Source: Nitrosomonas ureae (GTDB lineage Bacteria; Pseudomonadota; Gammaproteobacteria; Burkholderiales; Nitrosomonadaceae). From it: a DNA stretch of 64,000 nucleotides. This document shows, piece by piece, positions 39,987 through 50,125 of this stretch; within the stretch, counting starts at the first letter, position 1, and every line of letters starts with the position of its first letter. A program made the position numbers and the translations under genes. Where the stretch lies: assembly GCF_900206265.1 (NCBI RefSeq), contig NZ_LT907782.1:1178001-1242000 (forward strand), in the 5' to 3' direction. The notes beneath the pieces are model-generated. The model did no database searches, was not told the DNA's origin, and saw only the letters and a list, made by a program, of their open reading frames with translations.

Positions 39987-40354
39987 ACCCCCAATGTTTT
40001 AAGGGCTGTCACCAATCCAGCCAGGCTAAGTATTGAAACAACTACTATCTTCCACATGGTTCCGGTAATTTCCCACCAATCCACCGCCCTATCCCACCAT
40101 GTCTGGAACGTTTTGGAACGCTTAACAATTGGATCGTGATCTTTTTCTACTTTTTCAGCCAAAGCGAAAACTGCCGCGGTAAGCTCGGTCATGGCTTTAG
40201 TCTGCTCAACGGATGCTTTAGTGTTCTGATCCAGAGCACTATCGCTGCGGCTGGCCCGCTCTTGCATATCTTTGTGCATCAGTTCACAAGATTCCATTTG
40301 CCCCTCGATCTTGGTCACCCTTTTGTCGAGGTCTTTTATAATCTCTTCGCTCAT
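39980..40354 (-). CDS. Holin candidate with coiled coil and C-terminal membrane helix
   Basis: About 124 residues from MSEEIIKDLDK (start fixed by GGAGG six bases upstream; an earlier frame start at 40378 lacks support). A coiled coil (DKRVTKIEGQMESCELMHKD) is followed by one membrane helix near the C-terminus (WKIVVVSILSLAGLVTALKT). The topology resembles XhlA-type or similar lysis membrane proteins. It directly precedes the spanin genes. Confidence 0.65.
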   Translation of the reverse strand: MSEEIIKDLDKRVTKIEGQMESCELMHKDMQERASRSDSALDQNTKASVEQTKAMTELTAAVFALAEKVEKDHDPIVKRSKTFQTWWDRAVDWWEITGTMWKIVVVSILSLAGLVTALKTLGVW

Positions 40355-40370
40355 GGTTCCTCCGGAATCT

Positions 40371-41567
40371 TTACGCAAAATAAGAAGGGAAAGTACTTAC
40401 CGGCCGCTCGGAAGGGTTGTTTGCTAGCAATAGCGGCAATATTCTTTGCCGCCACGTATCACCAGCAGTGCCGGAGACAGTAGCAACCACATGCCACAAA
40501 ATGATATTGACACCTCGCGCACGCGCTTCCTGGGCGAGTTGAGACGGCGTTGCCGGAGGTGTGGGGTTCTGCTTATCCCCATTGCTCGAAAACAAAGACC
40601 CGCCATTTGACATATTTGTAAAGCGCGGTGTAATGCCAGCCATGGCATCGTTTGCATCGTAGCTAACATTAAGTGTCTGACCGACAATACCCGATCTCGG
40701 GTAGAAATCCTGCTCATGGCCACCGATCCCATTTGCAAGCATCCTTGCCTGAATCGTGGGATTGAAATCAGCAGGATCAAAAATACTTAATATGCCAGCA
40801 GCGGGGAAATTCGCCATCCATGTCATGGGCGTGGTCGGGAAAGCCGCCCTCGCGGCAATGACTGCATCCGACCATTTGTTGAAGAAATCACCCGTGACAG
40901 AAACGCTGGTTCTGGGATCAACCGGAGTCATGCCGGTACCAACTCCGCCAAGCATAGCGGTCTCATTAATCGTCATGCCCACAAGATCAGGATTGCCGTC
41001 GTACCTCTGCCCTATTGCAATCGCCGCATCCCTGTAACGATCGGCAACATCTTGCACCCATAGCTTGGCCTGGAATTGCTTGCCCGTCACGACGCCTTGA
41101 GCGTTTACTAAATCAGCACCTTTATATTCACCGTTGCGTGATTCGTTCGTGCCGCCAGTTGTGCCCGCATAATCCGTTCCCGCGGCTGACTGCATATAGG
41201 CTGGCACAGCACTGCTAAACCCGCCGTAAGTACGAGCTAAAAAATTGATCATAAATTTGCAGCCAGCACCGCCGATTCCAGACGGCGAGTTATTTATCAA
41301 GGCTATTTTGCTATCGATAAAATCCCAGTTATAAACACCCGGACTGGTTGGTTCGATATCATTCCAATAGACATGTATTTGGATATGCGGAGCCGGTGCG
41401 CCAGCCGCAACAATAGCCGGGATGTCAGTATTGAATAATTGATTGCGGCTTTGCGTACTTGTCCACATGCCCGGAGCCATCCAGAGCGCATGGCCAGGAT
41501 GCCACTTGAGTGGATTGGCTTCGATTGAGATAGGAAGCTTTACATAAGACTGGGAGAATGGATTCAT
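40371..41567 (-). CDS. Phage protein with glycoside-hydrolase-like TIM barrel
   Basis: 398 residues. The stretch HIQIHVYWNDIEPTSPGVYN, WDFIDSKIALINN, AIAIGQRYDGNPDLVGMTIN-ET and VNIILWHVVATVSG follows the beta-strand pattern of GH5/GH42-type barrels: a W-x-x-I-E-P motif and an N-E pair at the end of strand 4 (acid/base Glu). It overlaps the tail-fibre gene by one base. It could be a tail-borne polysaccharide-degrading enzyme or the lysis enzyme. The family is uncertain. Confidence 0.6.
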   Translation of the reverse strand: MNPFSQSYVKLPISIEANPLKWHPGHALWMAPGMWTSTQSRNQLFNTDIPAIVAAGAPAPHIQIHVYWNDIEPTSPGVYNWDFIDSKIALINNSPSGIGGAGCKFMINFLARTYGGFSSAVPAYMQSAAGTDYAGTTGGTNESRNGEYKGADLVNAQGVVTGKQFQAKLWVQDVADRYRDAAIAIGQRYDGNPDLVGMTINETAMLGGVGTGMTPVDPRTSVSVTGDFFNKWSDAVIAARAAFPTTPMTWMANFPAAGILSIFDPADFNPTIQARMLANGIGGHEQDFYPRSGIVGQTLNVSYDANDAMAGITPRFTNMSNGGSLFSSNGDKQNPTPPATPSQLAQEARARGVNIILWHVVATVSGTAGDTWRQRILPLLLANNPSERPVSTFPSYFA

Positions 41568-43126
41568 TACACCTCCCAGGCTGCTCTGATCATGTTGTAA
41601 GTAATTGATTCCGTACCAACCGGAACACTAGCATTCCCAAGAATCGCAATAATATTCATCGTTGTTGCAGCGGCATGAGCAAAGCTTCCGGTTGCCGGAA
41701 CGGCGCTACTTGCCGCCTTACCTCCCGCAACACCGATTCCCAATGTCGCTTGTTTCAAAGTTGTACTATTGAGGTTGATAATCATCGGGCCTTGATAGGT
41801 AGCATCATTGCCTGACGTATTGTCATTTCTGTTGAAAAATCTGACACCTCCCCAGTCAACAACAGTCCTTTTGGTTTCTGTGCTGTCGTTATACAAGCTG
41901 GCGACAAACACTTCGATCGAGGATTTATCAGTTAAGGGCGGGATGCTGACGGTTTTTACTACTATCTCATCCGTCGCATTTCCTCGCGCAACCGTCGGTG
42001 TTCCCAGTGCGCCAGAGTAAGTCACATCCGGCAGATCGTAAGTGTTCGCGCTGACGTAAGTAAACCGGTAAAGACCTGCCGTCCAAGTTCCACCGCCAGA
42101 GATATAAATTCGTCCATTATTTTGCCCGGCGGTTAGTCCATGTGAGTTTGCCGTAACCCTGACCTTTCCTGATCCGTTGTCTGCAATTGCGGAGGCCAGC
42201 ACCGCCGGGGCTATTACAGTTAATGGAAGTCCTGACGCTCTATAGATATTCGCCCTTCCATTCACTGGCCACCACTCGCCGCCATTCGCATAAACAAAAC
42301 AATCTTGTGCAGTTACGTAATAAACATTTAGAGGTACTGTCGTCGGATCAGGCAGAGCGGAGAAAGTAGCAACGGCCGTGGTTCCTGATTTATCCACGCC
42401 ATCGACCATCAGTCGACCCGTTACCGGATCGATATTGATATTGCTCGTGCCGTTGATCTGGAATACGCAGGGATCCTCATCAACAAATGCAGATTCCGAA
42501 ATAGCCAGGTTGGTTATGGGTACGGTGAACCAGCCGGTATTGTTCGTCGGTGACTCGTCGAACTGAAACACAGCAAGCGTACTCCCCTCGGGCGAGTCAG
42601 TGCTGAGCATGAACTTGGCCCCGCCCGGTATTGCATTCAATAGAGCCGTCAAGTCCATTCCGGAGGGCGACATTGCCGAAATATACATTTCCGTTGCGAG
42701 GCCAGGGTTCGCATTGTTGAACTTAATGCCCCCCTGATCCGGCTGTGTTTCGTCAGTATCGGAACTGTATATGCAAGGAAAGCCGCCATTCTTACCGTTG
42801 ATTCCGTCAGCCCCAGGAATGCTGACACCCGGCAATCCTTTTCTGTGGAACCACAATCCGGAGAAATCGGCGACCGTCAGCACAGCATCAGGCGCTGCAA
42901 CTTTGATGGCAATGTATTCCAGTTCTGTAGAAGTTGTTAGGATGAAACCGGTACCGCTTGGATCCGAAGCGTAGGCAAAATGCGGGATCAATCCGCTGCC
43001 GCCGTTATTTTCTAAATTAATCGGGATAGGATTTCCATCAGCGTCAATAAATGCACCCTCTAAAAAACGGACAAAATTCTCATTCAAAATTTTTCTGATG
43101 ATGTTTTCTATCAAGGTAGTTGCCAT
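41567..43126 (-). CDS. Tail fibre protein
   Basis: 519 residues. Short collagen-like stretch (GLPGVSIPGADGINGKNG, about residues 98-115), then long beta-rich regions typical of fibre shafts (SNINIDPVTGRLMVDGVDKS, GGTWTAGLYRFTYVSANTYD). The N-terminus MATTLIENIIRKILNENFVR is helical and may attach to the baseplate. Binds a cell-surface receptor by analogy. Confidence 0.75.
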   Translation of the reverse strand: MATTLIENIIRKILNENFVRFLEGAFIDADGNPIPINLENNGGSGLIPHFAYASDPSGTGFILTTSTELEYIAIKVAAPDAVLTVADFSGLWFHRKGLPGVSIPGADGINGKNGGFPCIYSSDTDETQPDQGGIKFNNANPGLATEMYISAMSPSGMDLTALLNAIPGGAKFMLSTDSPEGSTLAVFQFDESPTNNTGWFTVPITNLAISESAFVDEDPCVFQINGTSNINIDPVTGRLMVDGVDKSGTTAVATFSALPDPTTVPLNVYYVTAQDCFVYANGGEWWPVNGRANIYRASGLPLTVIAPAVLASAIADNGSGKVRVTANSHGLTAGQNNGRIYISGGGTWTAGLYRFTYVSANTYDLPDVTYSGALGTPTVARGNATDEIVVKTVSIPPLTDKSSIEVFVASLYNDSTETKRTVVDWGGVRFFNRNDNTSGNDATYQGPMIINLNSTTLKQATLGIGVAGGKAASSAVPATGSFAHAAATTMNIIAILGNASVPVGTESITYNMIRAAWEV

Positions 43127-43155
43127 TAGTCGCCCCTGTAATTTACAAAATAAAA

Positions 43156-43175
43156 AAGCCGCTCTATGGCGGCTT
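43156..43175 (-). terminator. Terminator within the tail genes
   Basis: AAGCCGC (43156-43162) and GCGGCTT (43169-43175), loop of six, followed on the minus strand by T6. It lies between two fibre genes and may attenuate or end transcripts. Confidence 0.8.
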
Positions 43176-43203
43176 GCGGTTTGCTGCTTAAATATTTGGT
43201 TAT

Positions 43204-44955
43204 CTATCCAACCTCTATTGTCTTGGCGCTCAGGAAAGTCGAAGCGTTACGGGTTACTTGCATGACATGGGATGAATCAAGAACCTCACAGGCAAGATAA
43301 CCAAGTGCATTTACCACGCCTGGATCAATCATCTCGGATGCTTTATTAATGATTACCTGATCATCGCTCGTGACGGTCAATATCATGGCATCGACTCCGC
43401 CGCTATACCCGCCTGTCCAGCTCAGATAGATTCTAGTAGGATCGAGTTTGACAGCAGACAAATTCGCCCCGGAGGTAAACAAGTCCGCCGGAATATTTTT
43501 AAAAGTAACAAGTACCGGAGTGCTGCCAGTTATGTTAATTAACCATAAAGTTATATCACCGTATGTACGATCATATGATCGGATCACAACAGCCCTGGAA
43601 GTATCTAAAATCACCACACAAAATGTTGCCGATGGCGCTGTGCTAACACTCGGGCCAGTAAGAATCAATGCAGACCCGGACGGAGCCGGAGTCGATCCGC
43701 TTACTGTTTGAAGTCTTAGCACAATCTGAAAAGATGGCCCTACAAAAGCAACTATGGATTTTGTCTCGCTGATGGATTCTGCGATTAAAAGCGGAGTATG
43801 AAGCGTTGAAAACGATGATGTATCCGCGGTCACTTCAGAATTCTCAGTGATCGTGGCACCGGACACATCGAGCACGCGCTCTTTGATTGTGGTCGCCCCG
43901 GAGTACATGTAAGCCAGTAACAGCTTGGTTGATGACAGCGCGGTCAATGATGTGCCATTAGCCCCTGTGGTTCCGGCCGCTGTCACGATTGTTTTAACGG
44001 TACCCGGCGTGATTGTGTTGCCGGAAATATCCAGCACATACCCTTTAATGTTCGTGCTGCCCGCATTCGCCTGGTATACCACAACGGCTTTTGTACCGGA
44101 CAATGCTGCGATGCTGATGTTTTTTACCGCTTCGGCGGATATTTCCAGTGGTGTTCCGGATGCCGAGCCATAATTTAATACCACCGCTTCCATGAAACCG
44201 GTCGACAAATTCTTGTACGCGCATATTGCTTTGGTTGGTGACAATATAGCAACTGAAATAAAGCGCGAATCTACCGAATTCAAAACCTCCGGCGTGTTGC
44301 CGCTGTATATGTTTTCTATGTTATTGCCACTGGCCACCCATACACCCGCAGCCGTTGAAATATCCGCGCAGCTGAAGGCTACAACTTGTCCCGGATTCAC
44401 ATAGCAAATAAATATGCCGCCGTTCTTACGCACTCCAAACCGGTAAGCACCTGCATTCTTGATCACATAAAGATTGGCGCCTTTCTGCAGAGAGTTTGCA
44501 GCTGGTAAAGTTACCTTCTTACCCGATGCGGTCATGCTCACAACTTGCAACCGGCCGCTGGATGATGTCAGGGTGATATCCACTGCGCTGCTGGTCGTGT
44601 CTGATCCGCCGTAAGTGGTGCGTGTTTGCAATGCCCAGTTCGTAGGATCAAGACTCGGGTCGGTTGTGCCGGCGCCATTGGTTTTTCTGCGATAACTGAA
44701 AAAATCAATCGGGCTATATCTGACTTGGCCTGCGGTATATGTGGTACCGGATACCCAGGCCGCATTAGCCAGTTCTCCAGCTGCAGATTCTGCATTGAGG
44801 GCCAGTTGATTCATTTCTGACACGGCAGAATTAACCGCGGCAAAAATCGGATTAAGCTCGCTCACCAACGTATTCGCGCTTTGCTCAAACTCTTCTGCGG
44901 TTTGACTTAGAGTATTTGGCAGCGGTGTAGAAAATAATGGTATTACTGTGCCCAT
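43204..44955 (-). CDS. Tail fibre protein with propeller-like repeats
   Basis: 583 residues. The N-terminal part (VIPLFSTPLPNTLSQTAEEF, then AWVSGTTYTAGQVRYSPIDF) is a common phage-fibre attachment region. From about 220 onward short repeats of the form SxTKAxxAY (LSPTKAICAY, LSGTKAVVVYQ, LSSTKLLLAY, ISETKSIVAF) recur about every 40-60 residues, suggesting a beta-propeller. Confidence 0.78.
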   Translation of the reverse strand: MGTVIPLFSTPLPNTLSQTAEEFEQSANTLVSELNPIFAAVNSAVSEMNQLALNAESAAGELANAAWVSGTTYTAGQVRYSPIDFFSYRRKTNGAGTTDPSLDPTNWALQTRTTYGGSDTTSSAVDITLTSSSGRLQVVSMTASGKKVTLPAANSLQKGANLYVIKNAGAYRFGVRKNGGIFICYVNPGQVVAFSCADISTAAGVWVASGNNIENIYSGNTPEVLNSVDSRFISVAILSPTKAICAYKNLSTGFMEAVVLNYGSASGTPLEISAEAVKNISIAALSGTKAVVVYQANAGSTNIKGYVLDISGNTITPGTVKTIVTAAGTTGANGTSLTALSSTKLLLAYMYSGATTIKERVLDVSGATITENSEVTADTSSFSTLHTPLLIAESISETKSIVAFVGPSFQIVLRLQTVSGSTPAPSGSALILTGPSVSTAPSATFCVVILDTSRAVVIRSYDRTYGDITLWLINITGSTPVLVTFKNIPADLFTSGANLSAVKLDPTRIYLSWTGGYSGGVDAMILTVTSDDQVIINKASEMIDPGVVNALGYLACEVLDSSHVMQVTRNASTFLSAKTIEVG

Positions 44956-44958
44956 TTT

Positions 44959-45873
44959 TTAGATGCCTTTAAGGGATAGATTAATTTCTGCTTCTGCTGG
45001 GTTGCTGATATCAATCTGGAAATTTCTGTAAACACCAAATAAAATTAGTGCTTCTTGATATGGATGCTCAATATCATCCATACCGGACCATACAATAGCT
45101 TTAGCATTGGCCAGCTCTCTGAATTGCCGAACAGCATTCAATCTGTTTTTCTTAACTAAAATCTTTAATTCGTTGGTTGGTATGCTGGGTATCGGAGTGA
45201 GCGTCGCCTTACCAAATTCGCCCCAGTCAATCTTTGAATAGTTATCTGAATCATCAATAGGATTCCACTGTATAGCTCCTATATCGATTGATGATCCAAT
45301 GGCCAGCCTGCCTAATTCAACAAATCCGGATGGATCTGATAGCGTCAAATAGATGACCGGATCAGCAGCCGGGGGGATATGAAAGTTTGCAACGGCTTTC
45401 GTATATGTGAACGGCGCGAAGAAATACTCATAGAACGAGTTGACATTGCGTGATCTCAGATATCCATCCAGTGTAAATATTGTGGCCCCATCTATTCCAT
45501 TCTTTACAGTCAGATCAAGAAGCGAAGCCTTCAGACCATCGAACATGATGGCGTCGATTCTTTTGCCCGGGCGCAATACCACAGTCATGGGCGAAGTGCC
45601 CACGCTTGGATTGCCCTGGTTGTAATCGAACATGCGCCAACGGTTCGTATTGCCTTTCAATATCCACTTGGTTTCATCGGTCACCGGATTGCCGATATTT
45701 CCGGAAACGAGCGATTCATAAACCAGGTGCGTGTCAATATCGATCACACTGACTTGATCAAATTCCGCATAAGTAACTTCAAAGCTGTATCCGGGTTCGG
45801 ATGTATCCGGTTCTGCAATCGTGCTGCTGATCAGCTTTGAATCAGTAATTGGATATGGCAGAAATGCTTTCAT
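44959..45873 (-). CDS. Phage distal tail / baseplate protein
   Basis: 304 residues. No named family certain. Contains beta-rich jelly-roll-like parts (YFFAPFTYTKAVANFHIPPA, DPVIYLTLSDPSGFVELGRL). It lies directly after the tape measure and overlaps it by four bases, the place of distal-tail or tip proteins in siphophages. Confidence 0.7.
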   Translation of the reverse strand: MKAFLPYPITDSKLISSTIAEPDTSEPGYSFEVTYAEFDQVSVIDIDTHLVYESLVSGNIGNPVTDETKWILKGNTNRWRMFDYNQGNPSVGTSPMTVVLRPGKRIDAIMFDGLKASLLDLTVKNGIDGATIFTLDGYLRSRNVNSFYEYFFAPFTYTKAVANFHIPPAADPVIYLTLSDPSGFVELGRLAIGSSIDIGAIQWNPIDDSDNYSKIDWGEFGKATLTPIPSIPTNELKILVKKNRLNAVRQFRELANAKAIVWSGMDDIEHPYQEALILFGVYRNFQIDISNPAEAEINLSLKGI

Positions 45874-48800
45874 GCTACCGTCTTAACCCGAATGAAATCA
45901 CCACCTTGAATTACCTGATCAAGCTTCTTAATCAATTTTTTAACGGAAGCGACAACCTCATCATTACCAATCGTTTTCTTTAGGTTGTTATTGCTGGTTA
46001 TATGGCTCGGCCCTGTTCTTTCCAGTTCCGGTCCACGCTCGCCGACAATACGCAACCCGCCGCGGTGGAATCCACCATCGGCGAATCTTGGAATATGCGA
46101 ATTATCCCGAAAGAACTTATCCGCTTCGGCTTGAGTGAATCTGCCGGTGTTAATTATCTGTTGAGATGTCACGCCATTTGCAGCAGCATCTCTTGCAATT
46201 TCTTCAGGCGTGCGTGGGACTTTGAAGTAATCAATGATGGCTTGATTGGAAATATTCGGATTACCGGAAATTTCGCCACCCCCAATTACGCCACCTCCAC
46301 CCTGGCTCGATGCCAGATTGAAATTTGCGATCGCTTTGGTCAGATCAACAATGGAAGTATTCAATCCGTTGATCGAATTGATCTCCAATTGCGCCCGCTC
46401 AATCAGCGAATCCAGTCTATCCATCTCATTCTGGAACCCTTCCTGCAAAGTTCGTTGATGACCTTCCAATTGCTTCAGGCTACGTTCTTCAATGGTCAAT
46501 TGAGAATCAGTGAGATCGCCCAGCTCTTGAACCAGATTGGCCGTCTTAGCCTGTTCCCGTGCCAGCTCAAAACTGCTGCGAGCGCCGGTAATATTGTTTG
46601 ATTGCAATGCACTTAAAGCTTTGTTGATATCTCCTACTTCCGGCAATCCACCGCCCGCTTTGGCGGTATTGATTGCGCTCAATATCTGGAACTTCGCTTC
46701 ATCCCGGCTGATCGGCCGCAGGGCATCAACCGTATTTGCCAATGCACCGGATAAATTCTTAAGCTTTCCGATGGAATCGGAAACCTGCTGGATACGGGAA
46801 TTGACTTGTTCAAGCGCGACATTGTATTGATCAGTCGCGCGTTTTCTTTCCGCATCGACCGATTTTTGCAAATCAACAAAAGCGCTATTGAGTGCTACCG
46901 CGGCATTTTGTTTTATGGTATTGGCTGCGGCATCGGCTGCACTGTTCACCGCAAACAGCGCATCACCCAAACCCAACAGCTTGATCCGCGTCTCATCGGA
47001 CAGGCTGACCGTTTGAATCAATGCCTTGTACTGATCATTGGTCAGATCGGCCGCCAACCCTAAGCCGGTTAACTGAGTTTTGAGATCATCACGGACAATC
47101 GCCAACCGTTCTGCATCGGTCAGAAAGTTTTTTGAGAAAGATGATGTCAGATTGGCCAATCGTTCCGGCCCGCCAGCCAGGTCAATAAATGCCGTCCGAG
47201 CTTCTATCGACATGTTCTTGATAAGCTCGCGCGCAAATTGCGAGGATGCACCCAGATTCTTAGCAGATTCAGTCAGCGCGGAGAATTCAGCTCCCAGACG
47301 GTTAACCGTTTGTATTGCCGTCTCGCCACGCTTCGCGAAGTTATCCACTTCCGGCAATAACCCACGGGCCAGGCCATCAGTAATGCGCGCGATCTCTTCC
47401 GATATTTGCTCATCGGACAGCATCTTGCCTTTCTCTGATACCAACTCGATGGTATGGCTGAAGTTATTAATGCCATCGACACTCAAGCCCAAATCAGCAC
47501 CGATCTTGCGTAGACCCTCAGAGGTTTGTGTTGTGGTCTCGCTAATCAATCCGAGGATATCTTTTGACACTCTGGCCAGTCCGGCGGCAAACTCATTGAG
47601 CTTGCGATTATCCGTTTCTATTGCGCCGGTAACCGCATCGATTCTGGCAAAATCATTCTTATCGCTGCGGAATAAACCACCCTTGGCCACGAAATCAGTT
47701 TGCAGGAATCCGCTCTCAAAACCTTCCGCACCAATGGTACCGGTAAGCGATGTTGATTTTTGTTTGAGCGGGCCGCGACCGAACAGGCCATTGATTAATG
47801 GGCCAATGACAGGCACATAATTCAGAATCTTGCCAGCCGCTCCCCCGAGCATCTTGTCACCGGCCAGCAGGCGGGTAATCTGATCAACGGCAGCCACAAC
47901 AATCGCTGGGCCAGCAAAGGCGGCAACCGACGCCCCGAGGCTGGCGGCACTAGCGGCACCTGATGTGAACCCACCTGCCGCCAATCCACCAATTGCGTCT
48001 CCTGCGAATCCTCCGCCGAATGCTGCGATTGATCCTGAGTTAAGAAAGCTACCAGCACCACTAATTGCCGAACCCAACAATCCAGTTGCACCAAATCCTG
48101 TTTTGAATAGTGTCGCAGCATTTGCACTGAGACTGGCAATATCAAATGCACTGGCACCGGTACCGCCAACACCTGATGCACTTGCCGCCCCAGGTACAGC
48201 AAACATTGCGCTCAGGCCAATGCTTTGGGAAAATTTCAATGCGGCAAATTCCGACAGAATGCGGCCAACTGCTGACTTAGCGTTGCGCCACATTCCATCC
48301 AGGCCATCATTAAAAAAGTCAAAAATGCTATTGGCAAATGTGGATTGGATATTCCGCCCGGCCTGGATCCATAACTGATCCATCTCAGTGGTAACTTGCC
48401 TGTTGACCGCGCCCACATCCTGCAATTCCCGCTTCGCTTTATCGAGTGCGCGTGTGTAGGCTTCTACGGTAAAGTAGGGTTTGAGCCGCTCTAGTTCTTC
48501 CAGGGTTTGGTTGTAACGCTCTTGCTTGGTGGCTACGCTGTCGGTAATGTCACGCGCCCGCTTAGCTTCGGATTCGTATTGCTTGAGTTTTACTACTTCC
48601 AGGTCGAATGCTTTCGTCTGCTTATCAATTGATTTAGTTGCGGCATCGACTGCAACGGGAAGTTTGACTTGGAAATCGATAGCTTTATTTGTTCCACCGA
48701 CATCGATGGCTTGCGCTATTTGCTGTTCTCCGTTTAAAACGGTGTCAACAAACTTACGAAATTCTGCACGCGCTTTGATATTGTCCTCGGCATACGCTTG

Positions 48801-49754
48801 CCCGATGAACTTGGCCCCGGAAAAATCAAGGTTTGTCAATGCGGCAAATTGTGCCGCACGCGCGCCAATTCCCCGCCCAAGCTCATCTATGATACCAACC
48901 ACAGAGGCACCCGCAATGGCCAATCCTTTTAGTACTGCACTTGCCGCAGTGCTAACAACTGAAAAAGAACTGATCTGCCCGGTGGAATTATTGACCGCCA
49001 AGGCAATATTATTCAGAGTGGGCAGAAGATCAACAGACAGGGAGGTAAAGAATCCGGTCACTCTGGCTTTACCCAAAGCCAACTGATCATTGAATAACGC
49101 AGCTTGGGCGGCGTTTGCCTGCGTTACTGCGGTGACATGATCAACACCTTGCGCCAGATTGTTAAGCATCGGCAATAATTCAGCACCGCTTTTACCGAAC
49201 AGGGCTTGTGCTACGGCTGTCTTCCTGGTGCCATCTTCATATTGCTGTAGCGATCGCGCTACATCGATGTACACATCAGCCGCTGTTCGCAGCTCGCCAT
49301 TACTATCGCGGGCTGATACACCGATGGCATCCAGCGCGCGAATTGCATTGGATGTGGGATCATCGATCTCTGCCAGACCTTTTGCCAGGCGGGTGATGCC
49401 TTGTTCAATTGGATTAAATGCATCACCGAAATTCCGTGCGACTTGTTCGATTCTGGATAAGTCTTCAATGCTTGATCCGGTTTTCTGCGCAGCATCATCC
49501 AGGCTGTTGAGAATATTGATGGATTCGGTAATGCGCGAGAATGCCGAATTCAAACCAACCACCGAAACTATCGCGCCCGCTACATTGCCAGCAACATTAC
49601 CCAGGAATTCTTTCGCGCTGTTGCCCGCCTTGTCGAATGAAGTCTGCGCATTCTTGGCGAACTTGAGCGCTTCCTGGCTGGATTTATCTAGCCCTTGGGT
49701 GTACTCCGCATATTCAAGCGCAAGTTTTACAACTAGGCTACCCAATGCAGACAT
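45870..49754 (-). CDS. Tail tape measure protein
   Basis: 1294 residues, the longest gene here. Helix- and Ala/Gln-rich, with an N-terminal coiled coil (YAEYTQGLDKSSQEALKFAK), Gly/Ala-rich hydrophobic stretches in the middle, and heptad-like repeats later (VALNSAFVDLQKSVDAERKR). Sets tail length; at about 0.15 nm per residue a tail near 190 nm is expected. The ATG overlaps the stop of the tail-assembly GT frame (TAATG). Confidence 0.92.
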   Translation of the reverse strand: MSALGSLVVKLALEYAEYTQGLDKSSQEALKFAKNAQTSFDKAGNSAKEFLGNVAGNVAGAIVSVVGLNSAFSRITESINILNSLDDAAQKTGSSIEDLSRIEQVARNFGDAFNPIEQGITRLAKGLAEIDDPTSNAIRALDAIGVSARDSNGELRTAADVYIDVARSLQQYEDGTRKTAVAQALFGKSGAELLPMLNNLAQGVDHVTAVTQANAAQAALFNDQLALGKARVTGFFTSLSVDLLPTLNNIALAVNNSTGQISSFSVVSTAASAVLKGLAIAGASVVGIIDELGRGIGARAAQFAALTNLDFSGAKFIGQAYAEDNIKARAEFRKFVDTVLNGEQQIAQAIDVGGTNKAIDFQVKLPVAVDAATKSIDKQTKAFDLEVVKLKQYESEAKRARDITDSVATKQERYNQTLEELERLKPYFTVEAYTRALDKAKRELQDVGAVNRQVTTEMDQLWIQAGRNIQSTFANSIFDFFNDGLDGMWRNAKSAVGRILSEFAALKFSQSIGLSAMFAVPGAASASGVGGTGASAFDIASLSANAATLFKTGFGATGLLGSAISGAGSFLNSGSIAAFGGGFAGDAIGGLAAGGFTSGAASAASLGASVAAFAGPAIVVAAVDQITRLLAGDKMLGGAAGKILNYVPVIGPLINGLFGRGPLKQKSTSLTGTIGAEGFESGFLQTDFVAKGGLFRSDKNDFARIDAVTGAIETDNRKLNEFAAGLARVSKDILGLISETTTQTSEGLRKIGADLGLSVDGINNFSHTIELVSEKGKMLSDEQISEEIARITDGLARGLLPEVDNFAKRGETAIQTVNRLGAEFSALTESAKNLGASSQFARELIKNMSIEARTAFIDLAGGPERLANLTSSFSKNFLTDAERLAIVRDDLKTQLTGLGLAADLTNDQYKALIQTVSLSDETRIKLLGLGDALFAVNSAADAAANTIKQNAAVALNSAFVDLQKSVDAERKRATDQYNVALEQVNSRIQQVSDSIGKLKNLSGALANTVDALRPISRDEAKFQILSAINTAKAGGGLPEVGDINKALSALQSNNITGARSSFELAREQAKTANLVQELGDLTDSQLTIEERSLKQLEGHQRTLQEGFQNEMDRLDSLIERAQLEINSINGLNTSIVDLTKAIANFNLASSQGGGGVIGGGEISGNPNISNQAIIDYFKVPRTPEEIARDAAANGVTSQQIINTGRFTQAEADKFFRDNSHIPRFADGGFHRGGLRIVGERGPELERTGPSHITSNNNLKKTIGNDEVVASVKKLIKKLDQVIQGGDFIRVKTVA

Positions 49755-50125
49755 TATTGTTTCTCCCGGAAAACATCCAGCGCCGCTGATTCCATCATGC
49801 GCACATCCATAAATAGCGATGCGCGTTTTTTCTTTTTAACGGCTGACATTTTCATAGTGGATTCAAGCGAACCATAATTGATACCGAGAGGGTGACCGGC
49901 CGGGCTGATGTTCCACTGCGTACCCATTGCCAAAAACAGCAGGACGGACTCCCAGTTTTCCTGCCAAACTTCGCAGTCGTCTGAATCTTTGCCGCTAAAA
50001 TTGCGCCGGGCTGCTTCAATAACTGCTTGCGGCGCATTGGCAGCAACCAGGCCATCGATAACATTTTGATCGATGCTTGGATTATCTTGACGGTCACCCG
50101 CCCAATAACGGGCAACCGCTTCTAG
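49754..50125 (-). CDS. Tail assembly T extension, DUF1799-like, made by -1 frameshift
   Basis: About 123 residues with no start codon of its own, read in the -1 frame from the slippery site in the upstream gene. Sequence LEAVARYWAGDRQDNPSIDQ, then WQENWESVLLFLAMGTQWNI and GHPLGINYGSLESTM matches the DUF1799 pattern (WxENW ... TQW ... GLDY). The product is a G-T fusion of about 231 residues that chaperones tail assembly. Ends at TAA overlapping the tape-measure ATG. Confidence 0.82.
   Translation of the reverse strand, partial: LEAVARYWAGDRQDNPSIDQNVIDGLVAANAPQAVIEAARRNFSGKDSDDCEVWQENWESVLLFLAMGTQWNISPAGHPLGINYGSLESTMKMSAVKKKKRASLFMDVRMMESAALDVFREKQ

Noticed and set aside
47080-47820. 246-residue plus-strand frame inside the tape measure gene
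   Set aside because: Low-complexity Ser/Arg/Pro composition typical of an antisense shadow; no ribosome site or domain.
49852-50115. 87-residue minus-strand gene with its own start
   Set aside because: It is out of frame with the DUF1799-like T region, which shows the recognisable motifs and joins the slip site.
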